Part shown: positions 37,154 to 46,111 of the stretch, piece by piece | Layout of the letters: each line of letters begins with the position of its first letter | How positions within the stretch are numbered: the stretch's first letter is position 1 | Assembly: GCF_019266065.1 (NCBI RefSeq) | Contig: NZ_LPNR01000110.1 | Span: 1 to 64,000, forward strand | Direction of reading: 5' to 3' | From: Nocardia sp. MH4 | GTDB taxonomy: Bacteria; Actinomycetota; Actinomycetes; Mycobacteriales; Mycobacteriaceae | DNA length: 64,000 nucleotides | Position numbers and translations under genes: made by a program | Notes under the pieces: generated by a model | Told to the model about the DNA's origin: nothing | Seen by the model: only the letters and a program-made list of their open reading frames with translations | Database searches by the model: none

Positions 37154-37516
37154 CGTCCGGCGGACGCGCCGCAAGAATAGCCGTCCGGATCACCCCCGCA
37201 GGCACGGTGTGCGCGGGGCGCGCCATTCCTGCGGATAACGTCGAGCACACCCCGAATACCCGCCGTGACCTGCGTTTTCGAAAATTCGATAACGAATCTT
37301 TAGCCGACCTTCACATCCTTGTATACGCAAAACCCGGTTTGCTACGGTGTGGATGCATTTCCACACCGAGTCTGGTGTGATCCCGGATATTCCAGCGATC
37401 TTCCCGCACTCCGGTTTACGGGCCCGGGGCCCATTCCTGCACCACAGCGATGAAGCCGCGTTCCGCGCCGCTTTCCGTACTCCTGCGGGCCGATCATCCG
37501 ACTGAAGGGAGAGCTC
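37154..37516. other. Intergenic region upstream of small peptide gene
   Basis: 363 bp, AT-richer than its surroundings around 37260-37345. It contains a short dyad (CGTCC/GGACG) just after rsbU, the palindrome ATTCG-ATAA-CGAAT near 37284, and the promoter and hairpin listed below. No protein gene seen. Confidence 0.5.
37319..37368 (+). promoter_or_regulatory. Promoter plus 9-bp hairpin ahead of the small peptide gene
   Basis: TTGTAT (37319-37324), 18 bp, TACGGT (37343-37348) is a good promoter. CGGTGTGGA/TCCACACCG (37345-37368, 6-nt loop) overlaps the -10 and start region and could be an operator. Confidence 0.45.
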
Positions 37517-37585
37517 ATGTTTTCCGCGATTCTCGGTGACCTCGTCGATGTACTCGCCACACTGCTCGAATCGCTGTCGGGCTGA
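37517..37585 (+). CDS. 22-residue hydrophobic small peptide
   Basis: ATG 37517 follows GAAGGGAG at ideal distance. The 22 codons (MFSAILGDLV at the start, LESLSG at the end) encode a Leu/Val-rich acidic helix with three acidic residues and no positive charge. It has a promoter about 170 bp upstream and a strong terminator 10 bp downstream, so it forms its own small transcript of roughly 270 nt. It may be a real micro-protein, a type I toxin or the decoy of a small RNA. I do not recognise it; no relative is known to me. Confidence 0.5.
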   Translation: MFSAILGDLVDVLATLLESLSG

Positions 37586-37594
37586 CTCAGCGAT

Positions 37595-37628
37595 GATCCC
37601 GGGACGCCCCCAACCTCGTCCCGGGATC
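37595..37628. terminator. Strong bidirectional terminator
   Basis: A perfect 12-bp stem (GATCCCGGGACG/CGTCCCGGGATC) with a 10-nt loop separates the small peptide gene from the end of the leftward terpenoid cluster at 37646. Confidence 0.8.
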
Positions 37629-37645
37629 AGCTGTGCCCGCGCGCC

Positions 37646-39124
37646 CTACGTCCGTGCGGTCGTGTCGTAGGCGTCCACGTCGAACGTCCGCAGCATCCGT
37701 TCGAACCGGAAGCTGAAGTCGGGCCAGAGCCGGGAGTGCTGTCCGCGCTCGTCGACGAACCAGCTGGTGCAGTCGCCCGCGTTCCAGACGGTACCGGCGA
37801 ACTTCGTCTGCAGGTCCCGGTTGTAGTCGAGCTGCGCCTGCGCACGCACCTCCACCGTCCGCAGCCCGCGCGCGTCCATCGTCGTGATCGCGTCGACGAT
37901 GTAGTTGATCTGCGATTCGATGGTGAACAACGCCGAGGTGTAGCTCAGCGCCGCGTTCGGGCCGATCATCAGGAACAGGTTCGGGAAGTTCGCGATGGTG
38001 GTGCCCTTGTACACGCTGAGCCCGTGCTCGCCGAACACTTCCGCCAGGGTGCGCCCGTCGCGGCCGGTGATCAGGTCGTAGGTCGGCGAGTCCGAGATCT
38101 TGAACCCGGTCGCCAGCACGATCGCGTCGACCTCGCGTTCGGTGCCGTCCTCGGCGACGATCGAGTGTTCCCTGATCTCCCGGATCCCGTCGGTGACGAC
38201 ATCGACGTTCTCGCGCGCCAGCGCCGGGTAGTACTCGTTGGAGATGAGCATCCGCTTGCAGCCCAGCCGGTAGTCCGGAGTCACCTTGCGCCGCAACGCC
38301 GCGTCCCGGATCACCCACCAGAGCTTCAGGCGGGCACCGGCGGCGAAGAAGTCGGCCAGCGGCGGATACTTCGACTGCCAGAGCACGAACGACTCGCGCA
38401 CCCAGTACACCCCCGCGCGGGCCAGTCGCTGGGAACCGGGAACGTGGCGATACCACAGGCGTTCGAGCCGCGTGTAGCGATGACCCAGGCGCGGCAGCAC
38501 CCAGGGCGCGCTGCGCTGATACACCGCGAGCCGGCCCACCGTACCCGCGATCGACGGCACGATCTGGATGGCCGAGGCGCCGGTGCCGACGACCGCGACC
38601 CGCTTGCCGGTCAGGTCGACCTCGTGATCCCAGCGCGCGGAGTGGAACAGCGCACCCCGAAAGGTGCTGATGCCCTTGATCTCCGGCAGTCTCGGCGCGC
38701 TGAGCGGGCCCGCCGCCGAGACCGTGATGTCGGCGGTGAACGCGCCCAGGGAGGTCTGGATGTCCCAGCGCGCGGTGGCGGCGTTCCAGCGCGCGTCGCT
38801 CACCTCGCAGTCGAGCAGGATCGCCTCGCGCACCCCTTCCCGGTCGACGGTGTCCTGCACGTACCGCTGGATCTGCGGTTGCGTCGAGAACGAGTGTGTC
38901 CAGTCCGGATTCGGCGCGAACGAATACGAATACAGCTGCGACGGCACGTCACAGCCCGCGCCCGGATAGGTGTTGTCCCGCCAGGTACCGCCGATATCGC
39001 TCGCGCGCTCGAAGACGACGAAGTCGGTGATCCCGAGCCGGCGCAGCCGCATCGCCACGCCGAGCCCGGCGAACCCGGCCCCGATGATCGCCACGCGGAC
39101 ATGGCGCCGAGGCGTGTCGGTCAC
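37646..39124 (-). CDS. Flavin-containing monooxygenase (Baeyer-Villiger type), second copy
   Basis: 492 residues. First Rossmann motif GAGFAG near residue 15 (FAD), GGTWRDNTYPGAGCDVPS, the Baeyer-Villiger fingerprint FRGALFHSARWDHE near 155-168, and a second Rossmann motif VVGTGASAIQ (NADPH). It should insert oxygen into a ketone, or hydroxylate, with NADPH and O2. GTG 39124 overlaps the stop of the first copy as GTGA. Last gene of the terpenoid cluster, probably a tailoring enzyme. The two copies are clearly paralogous but well diverged. Confidence 0.88.
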   Translation of the reverse strand: MTDTPRRHVRVAIIGAGFAGLGVAMRLRRLGITDFVVFERASDIGGTWRDNTYPGAGCDVPSQLYSYSFAPNPDWTHSFSTQPQIQRYVQDTVDREGVREAILLDCEVSDARWNAATARWDIQTSLGAFTADITVSAAGPLSAPRLPEIKGISTFRGALFHSARWDHEVDLTGKRVAVVGTGASAIQIVPSIAGTVGRLAVYQRSAPWVLPRLGHRYTRLERLWYRHVPGSQRLARAGVYWVRESFVLWQSKYPPLADFFAAGARLKLWWVIRDAALRRKVTPDYRLGCKRMLISNEYYPALARENVDVVTDGIREIREHSIVAEDGTEREVDAIVLATGFKISDSPTYDLITGRDGRTLAEVFGEHGLSVYKGTTIANFPNLFLMIGPNAALSYTSALFTIESQINYIVDAITTMDARGLRTVEVRAQAQLDYNRDLQTKFAGTVWNAGDCTSWFVDERGQHSRLWPDFSFRFERMLRTFDVDAYDTTART

Positions 39125-40644
39125 CGCGTCGTCGCCGTGGTGTCGTAGGCCTCGATGTCGAAGTTGCGCACCAGCTTCCGGTACCGGAAGCTGAAGTCGG
39201 GCCACAGCGCGGAGTTGTTGCCGTGCTTGTCGAGGAACCAGCTGGTGCAGCCGCCGTTGACCCATACGGTGCGGGCCATCTTCGGCTCGAGCGCCCTGTT
39301 GTACGCGCGCTGGGCGTCGACCTTCACCTCGAACGACCGCAGACCGCGGGCCCGCATGGTGGTGATCGCGTCGACGATGTAGTTGATCTGCGACTCGATG
39401 ATGTAGATCAGCGAGGTGTAGTTCAGCCCGGAGTTGGCGCCGAGCATGAAGAACATGTTCGGGAAATTGGCGACCGTGGTGCCCTTGTACATCTGGTAGC
39501 CCTCGGCGTCGGCCGCCTCCGACACCGTCCGGCCGTCGCGGCCGGTGTAGAGGTTGAACGTCGGCGAATCGGCCACATGGAAGCCGGTGGCCAGCACGAT
39601 GGCGTCGACGTCGCGTTCGGTGCCGTCCTCGGTGACGATCGAGTGCGCGCGGACTTCGGCGATGCCGTCGGTGACGAGATCGACGTTGTCACGATCGAGC
39701 GCGCCGTAGAACTTGTTGGAGACCAGCATGCGCTTGCAGCCGATGCGGTGCTCGGGCAGCACCTTGCGCCGCTTGTCCGGGTCGCGGATCTCGAGCCGCA
39801 TCTTCACCCGCCCGACCGCTTCGAGCAGCAGGCCGGTCCACGGGTACTTCACCTGGGTGATCACGAACAGTTCGCGCGTGGTGTAGATCAGCGCGCGAAT
39901 CAGCCGTTGCAGACCGGGCACGTGCTTGAAGGCGAAGCGTTCCGGCGCCAAATACGGCCGGTTGAGCTGGGGCATCACCCAGGTCGCGGTGCGCTGGTAC
40001 ACATCGAGCCGCTCGACCTCGGGCGCGATCGACGGGACGATCTGCACGGCGGAGGAACCGGTGCCGATCACGGCGACCTTCTTGCCCGCCAGGCTCGCGT
40101 CGTGGTTCCAGCGCGCCGAGTGGAAGATCTCGCCCTCGAAGCTCGAGATCCCCTTGATATCGGGCAGATTCGGCTCGGCGAGGACGCCCGCCGCCGAGAC
40201 GACGAAGTCGGCGGTGAAGCCACCGTCGCTGGTGTCGATCTCCCAGCGGCCGTCGGCGTCGACCCAGCGCGCCGCGGTCATCGCGCAGTCGAATTTGTGC
40301 TTGTCGCGCACCCCGTACCGGTCGGCCACCTCGCGCAGGTACCGCTCGATCTCGGCCTGCGGCGAGAACGAGCGCGACCAGTTCGGGTTCAGCGCGAACG
40401 AGTACGAGTACAGGTGCGAGGGCACATCGCAGCCGGCGCCCGGATAGGTGTTGTCGCGCCAGGTGCCGCCCACATCGGGGCCGCGTTCGATGACGAGATA
40501 GTCGGTCACACCGTGCTGGCTGAGCCGGATCGCCGTGCCGAGACCGGACAGGCCGCTGCCGACGATCAGGACCTGCACGTGCCGCCGGGTGGTGTCGCCG
40601 GCGGACCGGTCGTCCACGGACGTGGAAGTGTCGTTACTGCTCAT
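39121..40644 (-). CDS. Flavin-containing monooxygenase (Baeyer-Villiger type), first copy
   Basis: 507 residues with FAD motif GSGLSG near 31, the segment GGTWRDNTYPGAGCDVPS, fingerprint FEGEIFHSARWNHD and NADPH motif VIGTGSSAVQ. Starts at ATG 40644, 9 bp after hmgS, with GAGG upstream. Shares its family with steroid and EtaA-type monooxygenases. Being in one coupled run with mevalonate genes, it likely oxidises the cluster's isoprenoid product. Confidence 0.88.
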   Translation of the reverse strand: MSSNDTSTSVDDRSAGDTTRRHVQVLIVGSGLSGLGTAIRLSQHGVTDYLVIERGPDVGGTWRDNTYPGAGCDVPSHLYSYSFALNPNWSRSFSPQAEIERYLREVADRYGVRDKHKFDCAMTAARWVDADGRWEIDTSDGGFTADFVVSAAGVLAEPNLPDIKGISSFEGEIFHSARWNHDASLAGKKVAVIGTGSSAVQIVPSIAPEVERLDVYQRTATWVMPQLNRPYLAPERFAFKHVPGLQRLIRALIYTTRELFVITQVKYPWTGLLLEAVGRVKMRLEIRDPDKRRKVLPEHRIGCKRMLVSNKFYGALDRDNVDLVTDGIAEVRAHSIVTEDGTERDVDAIVLATGFHVADSPTFNLYTGRDGRTVSEAADAEGYQMYKGTTVANFPNMFFMLGANSGLNYTSLIYIIESQINYIVDAITTMRARGLRSFEVKVDAQRAYNRALEPKMARTVWVNGGCTSWFLDKHGNNSALWPDFSFRYRKLVRNFDIEAYDTTATTR

Positions 40645-40653
40645 GGGGCGACC

Positions 40654-41826
40654 TCAGCGGGATTCGTAGATGCGTTTGTGGCCGGAGACGGCGGCCAGCC
40701 GATACGGACGGCGGGTCTGCTCCGCCATGGCGTGGTACGCGCCGTCGCTGGGCGAGGTGGCCTCGTGCAGTTCCCGGTAGTGTTCGTAGCCGATCAGTTC
40801 GCGTGAGTCGATCGCGGCGAGGTTCGCCTCGGTCCGCAGGTGCTCGCGGTAGCCGGGTCGCACGGTGCCGCTGAAGAATTCGGCGACACTGCCCGAGCCG
40901 TAGCTGATCATGGCCAGGGCCCGATCGGTCAGGTCGTCGGCGTGGTCGAGCAGCGCGGCCAGGCCCAGGTACAGCGAGGCGGTGTAGCTGTTGCCGACCG
41001 TGCGGTTGTAGCGGGTGGTGTCGCCGATGGCGGCCTCGATCTCGGCGGCGTCGGCGGTGTGGCCCTGGCTCTCGAGCAGGTGCCGGTGCGCCTTGTAGGC
41101 CATCTTGGTGAAGGGCTGGTGGTAGCAGAAGGCGGCGAACTCGGCGAGGTCGCGGCCACCCTGGCGGCGGTAGTCGGTCCAGGCCTCCTGGGCGGCCTTC
41201 TGGTAGGCGTTGACCGAGGTCTTGCCGTCGACGATGGCGGCGCTGCGGTAGTTCGGGCGCCAGAAGTCCATGATGTCGGCGCTGTAGAGCCCGGAGTACG
41301 GATCCAGCTGCAGGATGGCCGGATTCGCGGTGATCAGCATCGCCACCGCGGCGGCGCCCTGGGTCGGCTCACCCGGGGAGTCCAGCTCGTACTTGGCGAT
41401 GTCGGCGGCGATGACCAGGACCCGCTGCGCCGGATCGCGGGCGATCAGGCCCGCGGCGAACTGCAGTCCGGCGGTGCCGCCGTAGCAGGCCTGCTTGAGC
41501 TCCACCACGCGCGCGGCGTTGGGCAGCCCGATCAGCGAATGCAGGTACAGCGCGGCGGCTTTGGACTGGTCGACACCGGTCTCGGTGGCCAGCAGCACGG
41601 TGCGGATGTTGTCGGTGCCGTGGCGTTCGAGGATGGGCTTGGCCGCGGCCGCGGCGATGGTGACGATGTCCTCGTCGGCCGCGGCGACGCTCATCTTCTC
41701 CTGGCCGATGCCCAGGTAGAACTTGTCGCGGTCGACGCCGAGCCGCTCGGCGAGCACGGCGTGGTCGAGGGCGTAGTGGGTGGTCGCGAAGGACAGGTCG
41801 TGGATGCCGACCGAGGATGTGTTCAT
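40654..41826 (-). CDS. hmgS: Hydroxymethylglutaryl-CoA synthase
   Basis: 390 residues. Condenses acetyl-CoA with acetoacetyl-CoA, the first committed step of the mevalonate pathway. The catalytic Cys is Cys114 in ELKQACYGGTAG and the general-base Glu is Glu82 in TETGVDQSKA; the catalytic His lies in FCYHQPFTKMAYKAH. Length fits bacterial enzymes (about 385). ATG 41826 overlaps the hmgR stop as ATGA. Confidence 0.96.
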   Translation of the reverse strand: MNTSSVGIHDLSFATTHYALDHAVLAERLGVDRDKFYLGIGQEKMSVAAADEDIVTIAAAAAKPILERHGTDNIRTVLLATETGVDQSKAAALYLHSLIGLPNAARVVELKQACYGGTAGLQFAAGLIARDPAQRVLVIAADIAKYELDSPGEPTQGAAAVAMLITANPAILQLDPYSGLYSADIMDFWRPNYRSAAIVDGKTSVNAYQKAAQEAWTDYRRQGGRDLAEFAAFCYHQPFTKMAYKAHRHLLESQGHTADAAEIEAAIGDTTRYNRTVGNSYTASLYLGLAALLDHADDLTDRALAMISYGSGSVAEFFSGTVRPGYREHLRTEANLAAIDSRELIGYEHYRELHEATSPSDGAYHAMAEQTRRPYRLAAVSGHKRIYESR

Positions 41827-42881
41827 CGTTGTGTTCCGTTGCTCGTGGTGGACCGCTCGAATTGGGTGTGGGCGCGCATCAATTCACCGCGATTGGTCTG
41901 CGCGGCCATCAGCGACAGCTCGCCGCAGAGCACGGTCGCCGCGGCGATGACGGCGAGCCTGCGGGCGTTCTCGCCGGGCTCCCGGTCCTCGCGGCAGCCC
42001 AGACGTTCGAGGTTGTCGTCCACGAAGCTGGCGTGCTTGCCGTTGCCGACGGTCCCGACGATGAGGTTGGGCAGCGTGCACGAGAAATACAGATCACCGT
42101 CACGGTCCTCGGCGTGGGTGACGCCCTGGGAGCCCTCGACGATGTTCGCGGCGTCCTGTCCGGTGGCCAGGTAGAACGCGAGCAGCATGTTGGCGTAATG
42201 CGCGTTGGCGGAACGGATCCCACCCGCCAGCAGGGTGCCGATCAGGTTCTTGCGGATATTGAGCTCCACCACCTGCCTTGCGGTGGTGTGCAGGCGCTGG
42301 GCCACCACCTCGCGGGGAATCAGCAGCTCGGTCACCACGTTCTTGCCCCGGCCGAGGATGCCGTTGACCGCGGTGGCCTTCTTGTCGGTGCAGAAGTTGC
42401 CGGAGATGGAGCCGTAGCGCACGCCCGAGACCGTGGTCAGGATGTGGTCCATCAGGTGGTCGCTGGCCAGGGTGGCCATGTTGTGGCCCGAGGCGTCGCC
42501 GGTGCTGAACTCGAACCGCAGGAACAGCAGATTGCCGTTGATCTGGTGGTGCAGGTCGATCAGGCGGGCGAAGCGGCTGCTGCCGGTGACGACCTCCTGC
42601 AACTCGGCGAAGCGGTCCTTCAGCTGCCGCACCGCGGTGAGCGCGGTGTAGGCGTCGTCGGCCTCGAGCAGGATCGAGCGGGTCATCCGCTCGTCGATGA
42701 GCGTGGAGACGATGCCGCGCTCGGTGAGGGTGGAGATCCGCGCGCCGCGACCGACCGAGGGCCACAGGGGCGTTTCGTAGGTGGCCAGGGGAACGTCGAC
42801 GGCATCGTCGACGACATTGCCCGTGATGCGCAAGGGCCCCACCCACTGCAGCGGGACCGCTGCGTACGACATGTCATTCAT
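41823..42881 (-). CDS. hmgR: 3-hydroxy-3-methylglutaryl-CoA reductase
   Basis: 352 residues. Reduces HMG-CoA to mevalonate with NAD(P)H. Hallmarks: LIDERMTRS (catalytic Glu region), DASGHNMA, GNFCTDKKATAVN (catalytic Lys), GGIRSANAHYAN and ASFVDDNLERLG-type C-terminal region. ATG 42881, with GAGGAG six bases upstream, is preferred over an earlier in-frame start 18 codons away. Its start overlaps the fni stop by 8 bp. Confidence 0.95.
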   Translation of the reverse strand: MNDMSYAAVPLQWVGPLRITGNVVDDAVDVPLATYETPLWPSVGRGARISTLTERGIVSTLIDERMTRSILLEADDAYTALTAVRQLKDRFAELQEVVTGSSRFARLIDLHHQINGNLLFLRFEFSTGDASGHNMATLASDHLMDHILTTVSGVRYGSISGNFCTDKKATAVNGILGRGKNVVTELLIPREVVAQRLHTTARQVVELNIRKNLIGTLLAGGIRSANAHYANMLLAFYLATGQDAANIVEGSQGVTHAEDRDGDLYFSCTLPNLIVGTVGNGKHASFVDDNLERLGCREDREPGENARRLAVIAAATVLCGELSLMAAQTNRGELMRAHTQFERSTTSNGTQR

Positions 42882-43971
42882 CGATGACTCCTCCTCGGTC
42901 TTTCGATTCGCGCCACCAGGGACTCCGGTGGGCAAGAGACGCCGTGTCGATGCCGCGCAGTGCGCAGAAGCTCGCCACGTCCCCGGTGATCAGCAGGTCG
43001 CAGCCGGCCAGGTCGGCCGGGGTGCGCGCGCCGAGCACGGTCAGGATCTGGCGCAGCTGATCGAGCCAGGTGCGGATCTGCTCGACGAGCGCGTCGGTGT
43101 CGCGGCGCACGACGGTGTCCAGGAAGGCACCGGCGACTCCGGTCGCGGCGGCGCCCAGCGCCAGCGCCCTGGCGATGTCGAGCGGTGACCGGATGCCGCC
43201 GGAGGCGGCGATGTCGATGCCGTCGATTCCGGCGCAGTCGAGCAGGCAGGTGGCGGTGGACTGCCCCCAGCTCTCGATGAAGGCGAAGTCGGCGGCCGGA
43301 CGTCGTTCGTTCTCGATGCGGGCGAAGTTGGTGCCGCCCCGGCCGCCGACGTCGGCCACCGAGACACCGGCATCGCGCAACCAGGCGACGGTCTGCCTGC
43401 TGAGGCCGAACCCGACCTCCTTCACGATCACCGGCACCGCGACATTGGCGGTGAGGTGCTCGATCTGGCGGGGCCACGAGCCGAAGGAACGGTCGCCCTC
43501 GGGCATCACGACTTCCTGGACCGCGTTGAGGTGGATCTGCAGCGCGTCGGCCTCGAGCAGGTCGATCGCGCGGCGCACCTGATCCAGCGAGGCGGTCGCG
43601 TTGACATTGGCCATCACGAACCCGTGCGGATTTTCCTCGCGCAGCACGCGATAGGTGCCCGCGACCTCGGGGTCGCGGAAGAAGGCGCTCATCGACCCGG
43701 TGGCGATGGGCAGCCCGGTCTCGCGGGCGGCGATGGCCAGCTTGCGGTTGATCTCGCCGGTGTTGACGCTGCCGCCGGTCATCGCGTTGACGTAGAGCGG
43801 TGTGTCCCACTGTTTTCCGGCGACGTCGACGGCCAGCGACACGTCCCGGCTGTCGATCCCCGCCAGCGCGTGGTGGACGAAGGTGATCGAGTCGAAGTCG
43901 TTGGCGCCGGTGTCGACGCTGCGCTGGTTCACCGCGTGGCGAACGTGGTCGTCCTTGCGGTCGGCGATCAT
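42874..43971 (-). CDS. fni: Type 2 isopentenyl-diphosphate isomerase
   Basis: 365 residues. FMN- and NADPH-dependent isomerase interconverting IPP and DMAPP. Motifs: NAMTGGS near 70, VMANVNAT, QIHLNAVQE, VKEVGFGLS and DVGGRGGTNFARIEN (FMN site), and GIRSPLDIARAL. ATG 43971 overlaps the pmk stop as ATGA. Type 2 enzymes are typical of bacterial mevalonate clusters. Confidence 0.95.
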   Translation of the reverse strand: MIADRKDDHVRHAVNQRSVDTGANDFDSITFVHHALAGIDSRDVSLAVDVAGKQWDTPLYVNAMTGGSVNTGEINRKLAIAARETGLPIATGSMSAFFRDPEVAGTYRVLREENPHGFVMANVNATASLDQVRRAIDLLEADALQIHLNAVQEVVMPEGDRSFGSWPRQIEHLTANVAVPVIVKEVGFGLSRQTVAWLRDAGVSVADVGGRGGTNFARIENERRPAADFAFIESWGQSTATCLLDCAGIDGIDIAASGGIRSPLDIARALALGAAATGVAGAFLDTVVRRDTDALVEQIRTWLDQLRQILTVLGARTPADLAGCDLLITGDVASFCALRGIDTASLAHRSPWWRESKDRGGVIDE

Positions 43972-45062
43972 GCGGTGTCCCCTTCGAACGGGTGGGTCCG
44001 CAACGGCAGCGGCCGGATACCGGCGGCGACCCAACGGTCGGTCAGTTCGGTGCTCGCGTCGGGACGCGCGCGGTCGACGAGCGCGATCCCGCAGTCGCCG
44101 CCGCCCGCGCCGGACGGCTTGGCCGGGGCACCGACGGCGGCTCCGGCCGCGCACAGTGCGTGCAGTCGCGGCGTCATGATGCCCAGGCCCGCGGTGGCGT
44201 CCAGGTCGAGGAGAAGGCCACGGGCGTAGTCGATCTCGGTGCCGACACCGGTGGCGTCGTCGGCTTCGACGGCGGTGAGCAGGCGGCGCACGCAGTCGTT
44301 GCTGCGGGCGTTGAACACGGTCCGGTCGCCCCGCGCCCAGGTCGCGGCGCCGACCAGCGCCGGGGTGGAGGCGGGGTCGCCGGTCCAGCCGACCCGCAGG
44401 TCCAGGCCGGTCGGGGTCGGCAGCGGGCGGACCGACAGGCCCGGCCACGGCGCACGCAGCGCGGCATCGATCCCGTCGGCGGCGGCCGTCGCGGCCACCA
44501 CCGCGCGGTCGGGGGAACCGTAGGCGAGCCAGCCGCCCCAGGTGCTCACGGCGACGTCGCCGCCGGACGCCCGGGGGTTGACCTCGATCGTGGCCAGCAT
44601 CGCCAACCGGTACCGGTCCATCGCGGACAGTCCCAGCGCGAGGAACCGGCCGACGGCGGCGACCGTCGCGACCGTCACCGCCGCGCTCGACCCCAGCCCG
44701 AACTTGCGGCCGTCGGCGTCGCCGAGGTCGGCCGACACCGCCAAACGATAAGGACGAGCGTCGATTCCACGCTCGCCGCGGAGCCGGTCGAGCACCGACA
44801 CGGCCGCGAACACGTAGGCGAAGGCGGCAGGCACCGCGCCCTCGGGCGTCGCCGGGACCAAGCGGTCGCCGTCGCGGCCGAGGGTGAGCGAGACACCGCC
44901 GTGCAGATCCGAACGCAGCGTCGTGGCCGCCCCGGCGGACACCTCGGTCACCGTGGCGCTCGCGTAACGGTCGACGGCCGTGAGCACCGCGAGATGTCCC
45001 GGCTCGACGACGGCGTACTCCCCCGCGATGAAGAGTTTGCCCGGAGCGCGACAACTGATCAC
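43968..45062 (-). CDS. Phosphomevalonate kinase
   Basis: 364 residues of the GHMP kinase family. Phosphorylates mevalonate 5-phosphate. N-terminal APGKLFIAGEYAVVEPGH, ATP loop KFGLGSSAAVTVATVAA near 140, and the third GHMP motif AKPSGAGGGDCGIAL near 325. Start is GTG 45062 in a GTGA overlap with the decarboxylase stop; the longer frame upstream is shadow sequence. Confidence 0.93.
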   Translation of the reverse strand: MISCRAPGKLFIAGEYAVVEPGHLAVLTAVDRYASATVTEVSAGAATTLRSDLHGGVSLTLGRDGDRLVPATPEGAVPAAFAYVFAAVSVLDRLRGERGIDARPYRLAVSADLGDADGRKFGLGSSAAVTVATVAAVGRFLALGLSAMDRYRLAMLATIEVNPRASGGDVAVSTWGGWLAYGSPDRAVVAATAAADGIDAALRAPWPGLSVRPLPTPTGLDLRVGWTGDPASTPALVGAATWARGDRTVFNARSNDCVRRLLTAVEADDATGVGTEIDYARGLLLDLDATAGLGIMTPRLHALCAAGAAVGAPAKPSGAGGGDCGIALVDRARPDASTELTDRWVAAGIRPLPLRTHPFEGDTA

Positions 45063-46111
45063 CGGTCGTCGCCCCCGATCAGCCGGGCGCCGGGACCGAT
45101 GTGCGCGGTCCGGGTGGTGACGAAGTCGCCGAGCTCCTCGAGGGTGGCCGCGACGACGGGGGCGTCGGCACGGGTGCACAGCACCTTCACGTTCGGGCCC
45201 GCGTCGATCGTCGCATACGCGGCGATGCCGTCGGCGCGCAGCGCGAGCACCGCGTCCAGGATCGCGATCGAGTGCGGCGACAGGTAGCGGATCCCCGGTC
45301 GCGCCGTGAGCATGGTGGCGTGCATGCCGAGGGCGTTGCGCTCGGCGATCTCCCCGATCGCCGCGATGTCCCGGCGCGCGACGGCCTCACGCATCTGCGC
45401 GAGGTCGAGCACCGAGGAGTCCGCCCACGGGCGATAGAACGGCGAGGTCTCGGTGGTCCGGCGCATGGCCACCCGGCTCGACACCGCTTTCGCGCCCGCC
45501 TCGACGACACCGACGACCAGGGCCGGGTCGAGATCGTCGCCGCCGATCGGCTCGGCGTAGGAGCTCAGGTCGCCCTTCTCGCCGTCGCCCTCGCCCGCAT
45601 GCCACACGACGAAGCCGCCGAAGATCGAGCGCGACGCCGACCCGGAGCCACGACGGGCCAGGCGCGAGAGCGCGCGCCCGTCGAGGTCGAGTCCGTAGGC
45701 GGCGGCCGCGGCGGTGGCCAGCGCGGCGAACCCACTCGCCGAGGAGGCCAGGCCGGCACCGGTGGGGCCCGCGTTGCTGGTGACCACGGTGGCGCGCTCG
45801 TCGCGTCCGGCCAGCGCGCGGACCAGGTCGAGGAACCGCTCGACGCGCGTCAGAGCGGTGCCGGTGGCCGCGGCCTCGTTGAGCTCCACGGTGTCGGTGG
45901 GCCCGTCGACGAGCCGCACCGAGGTGGTCGTCGGGAAGATGTCCAGCGTCATCGACAGGCTCCCCGTGACGGGGAGGAACAGGGTTTCGTCGCGCTTGCC
46001 CCAGTACTTGACCAGGGCGATGTTCGGGTACGCGACCGCGACGGCCGCGCCCTCGCGGACGTGCTCGCCCGGCCGGGCGGCAGTGACGGGTACTGCGGAA
46101 GTGGGTGTCAT
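45059..46111 (-). CDS. mvaD: Diphosphomevalonate decarboxylase
   Basis: 350 residues. ATP-dependent decarboxylation of mevalonate diphosphate to IPP. Key motifs: YPNIALVKYWGKRD near 30-43 (contains the conserved Lys), TGAGLASSASGFAAL (ATP loop) and GSGSASRSIFGGFVVW. The catalytic Asp is expected in the IDAGPNVKVL region near 305. ATG 46111 overlaps the mevalonate kinase stop as ATGA. Confidence 0.95.
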   Translation of the reverse strand: MTPTSAVPVTAARPGEHVREGAAVAVAYPNIALVKYWGKRDETLFLPVTGSLSMTLDIFPTTTSVRLVDGPTDTVELNEAAATGTALTRVERFLDLVRALAGRDERATVVTSNAGPTGAGLASSASGFAALATAAAAAYGLDLDGRALSRLARRGSGSASRSIFGGFVVWHAGEGDGEKGDLSSYAEPIGGDDLDPALVVGVVEAGAKAVSSRVAMRRTTETSPFYRPWADSSVLDLAQMREAVARRDIAAIGEIAERNALGMHATMLTARPGIRYLSPHSIAILDAVLALRADGIAAYATIDAGPNVKVLCTRADAPVVAATLEELGDFVTTRTAHIGPGARLIGGDDR

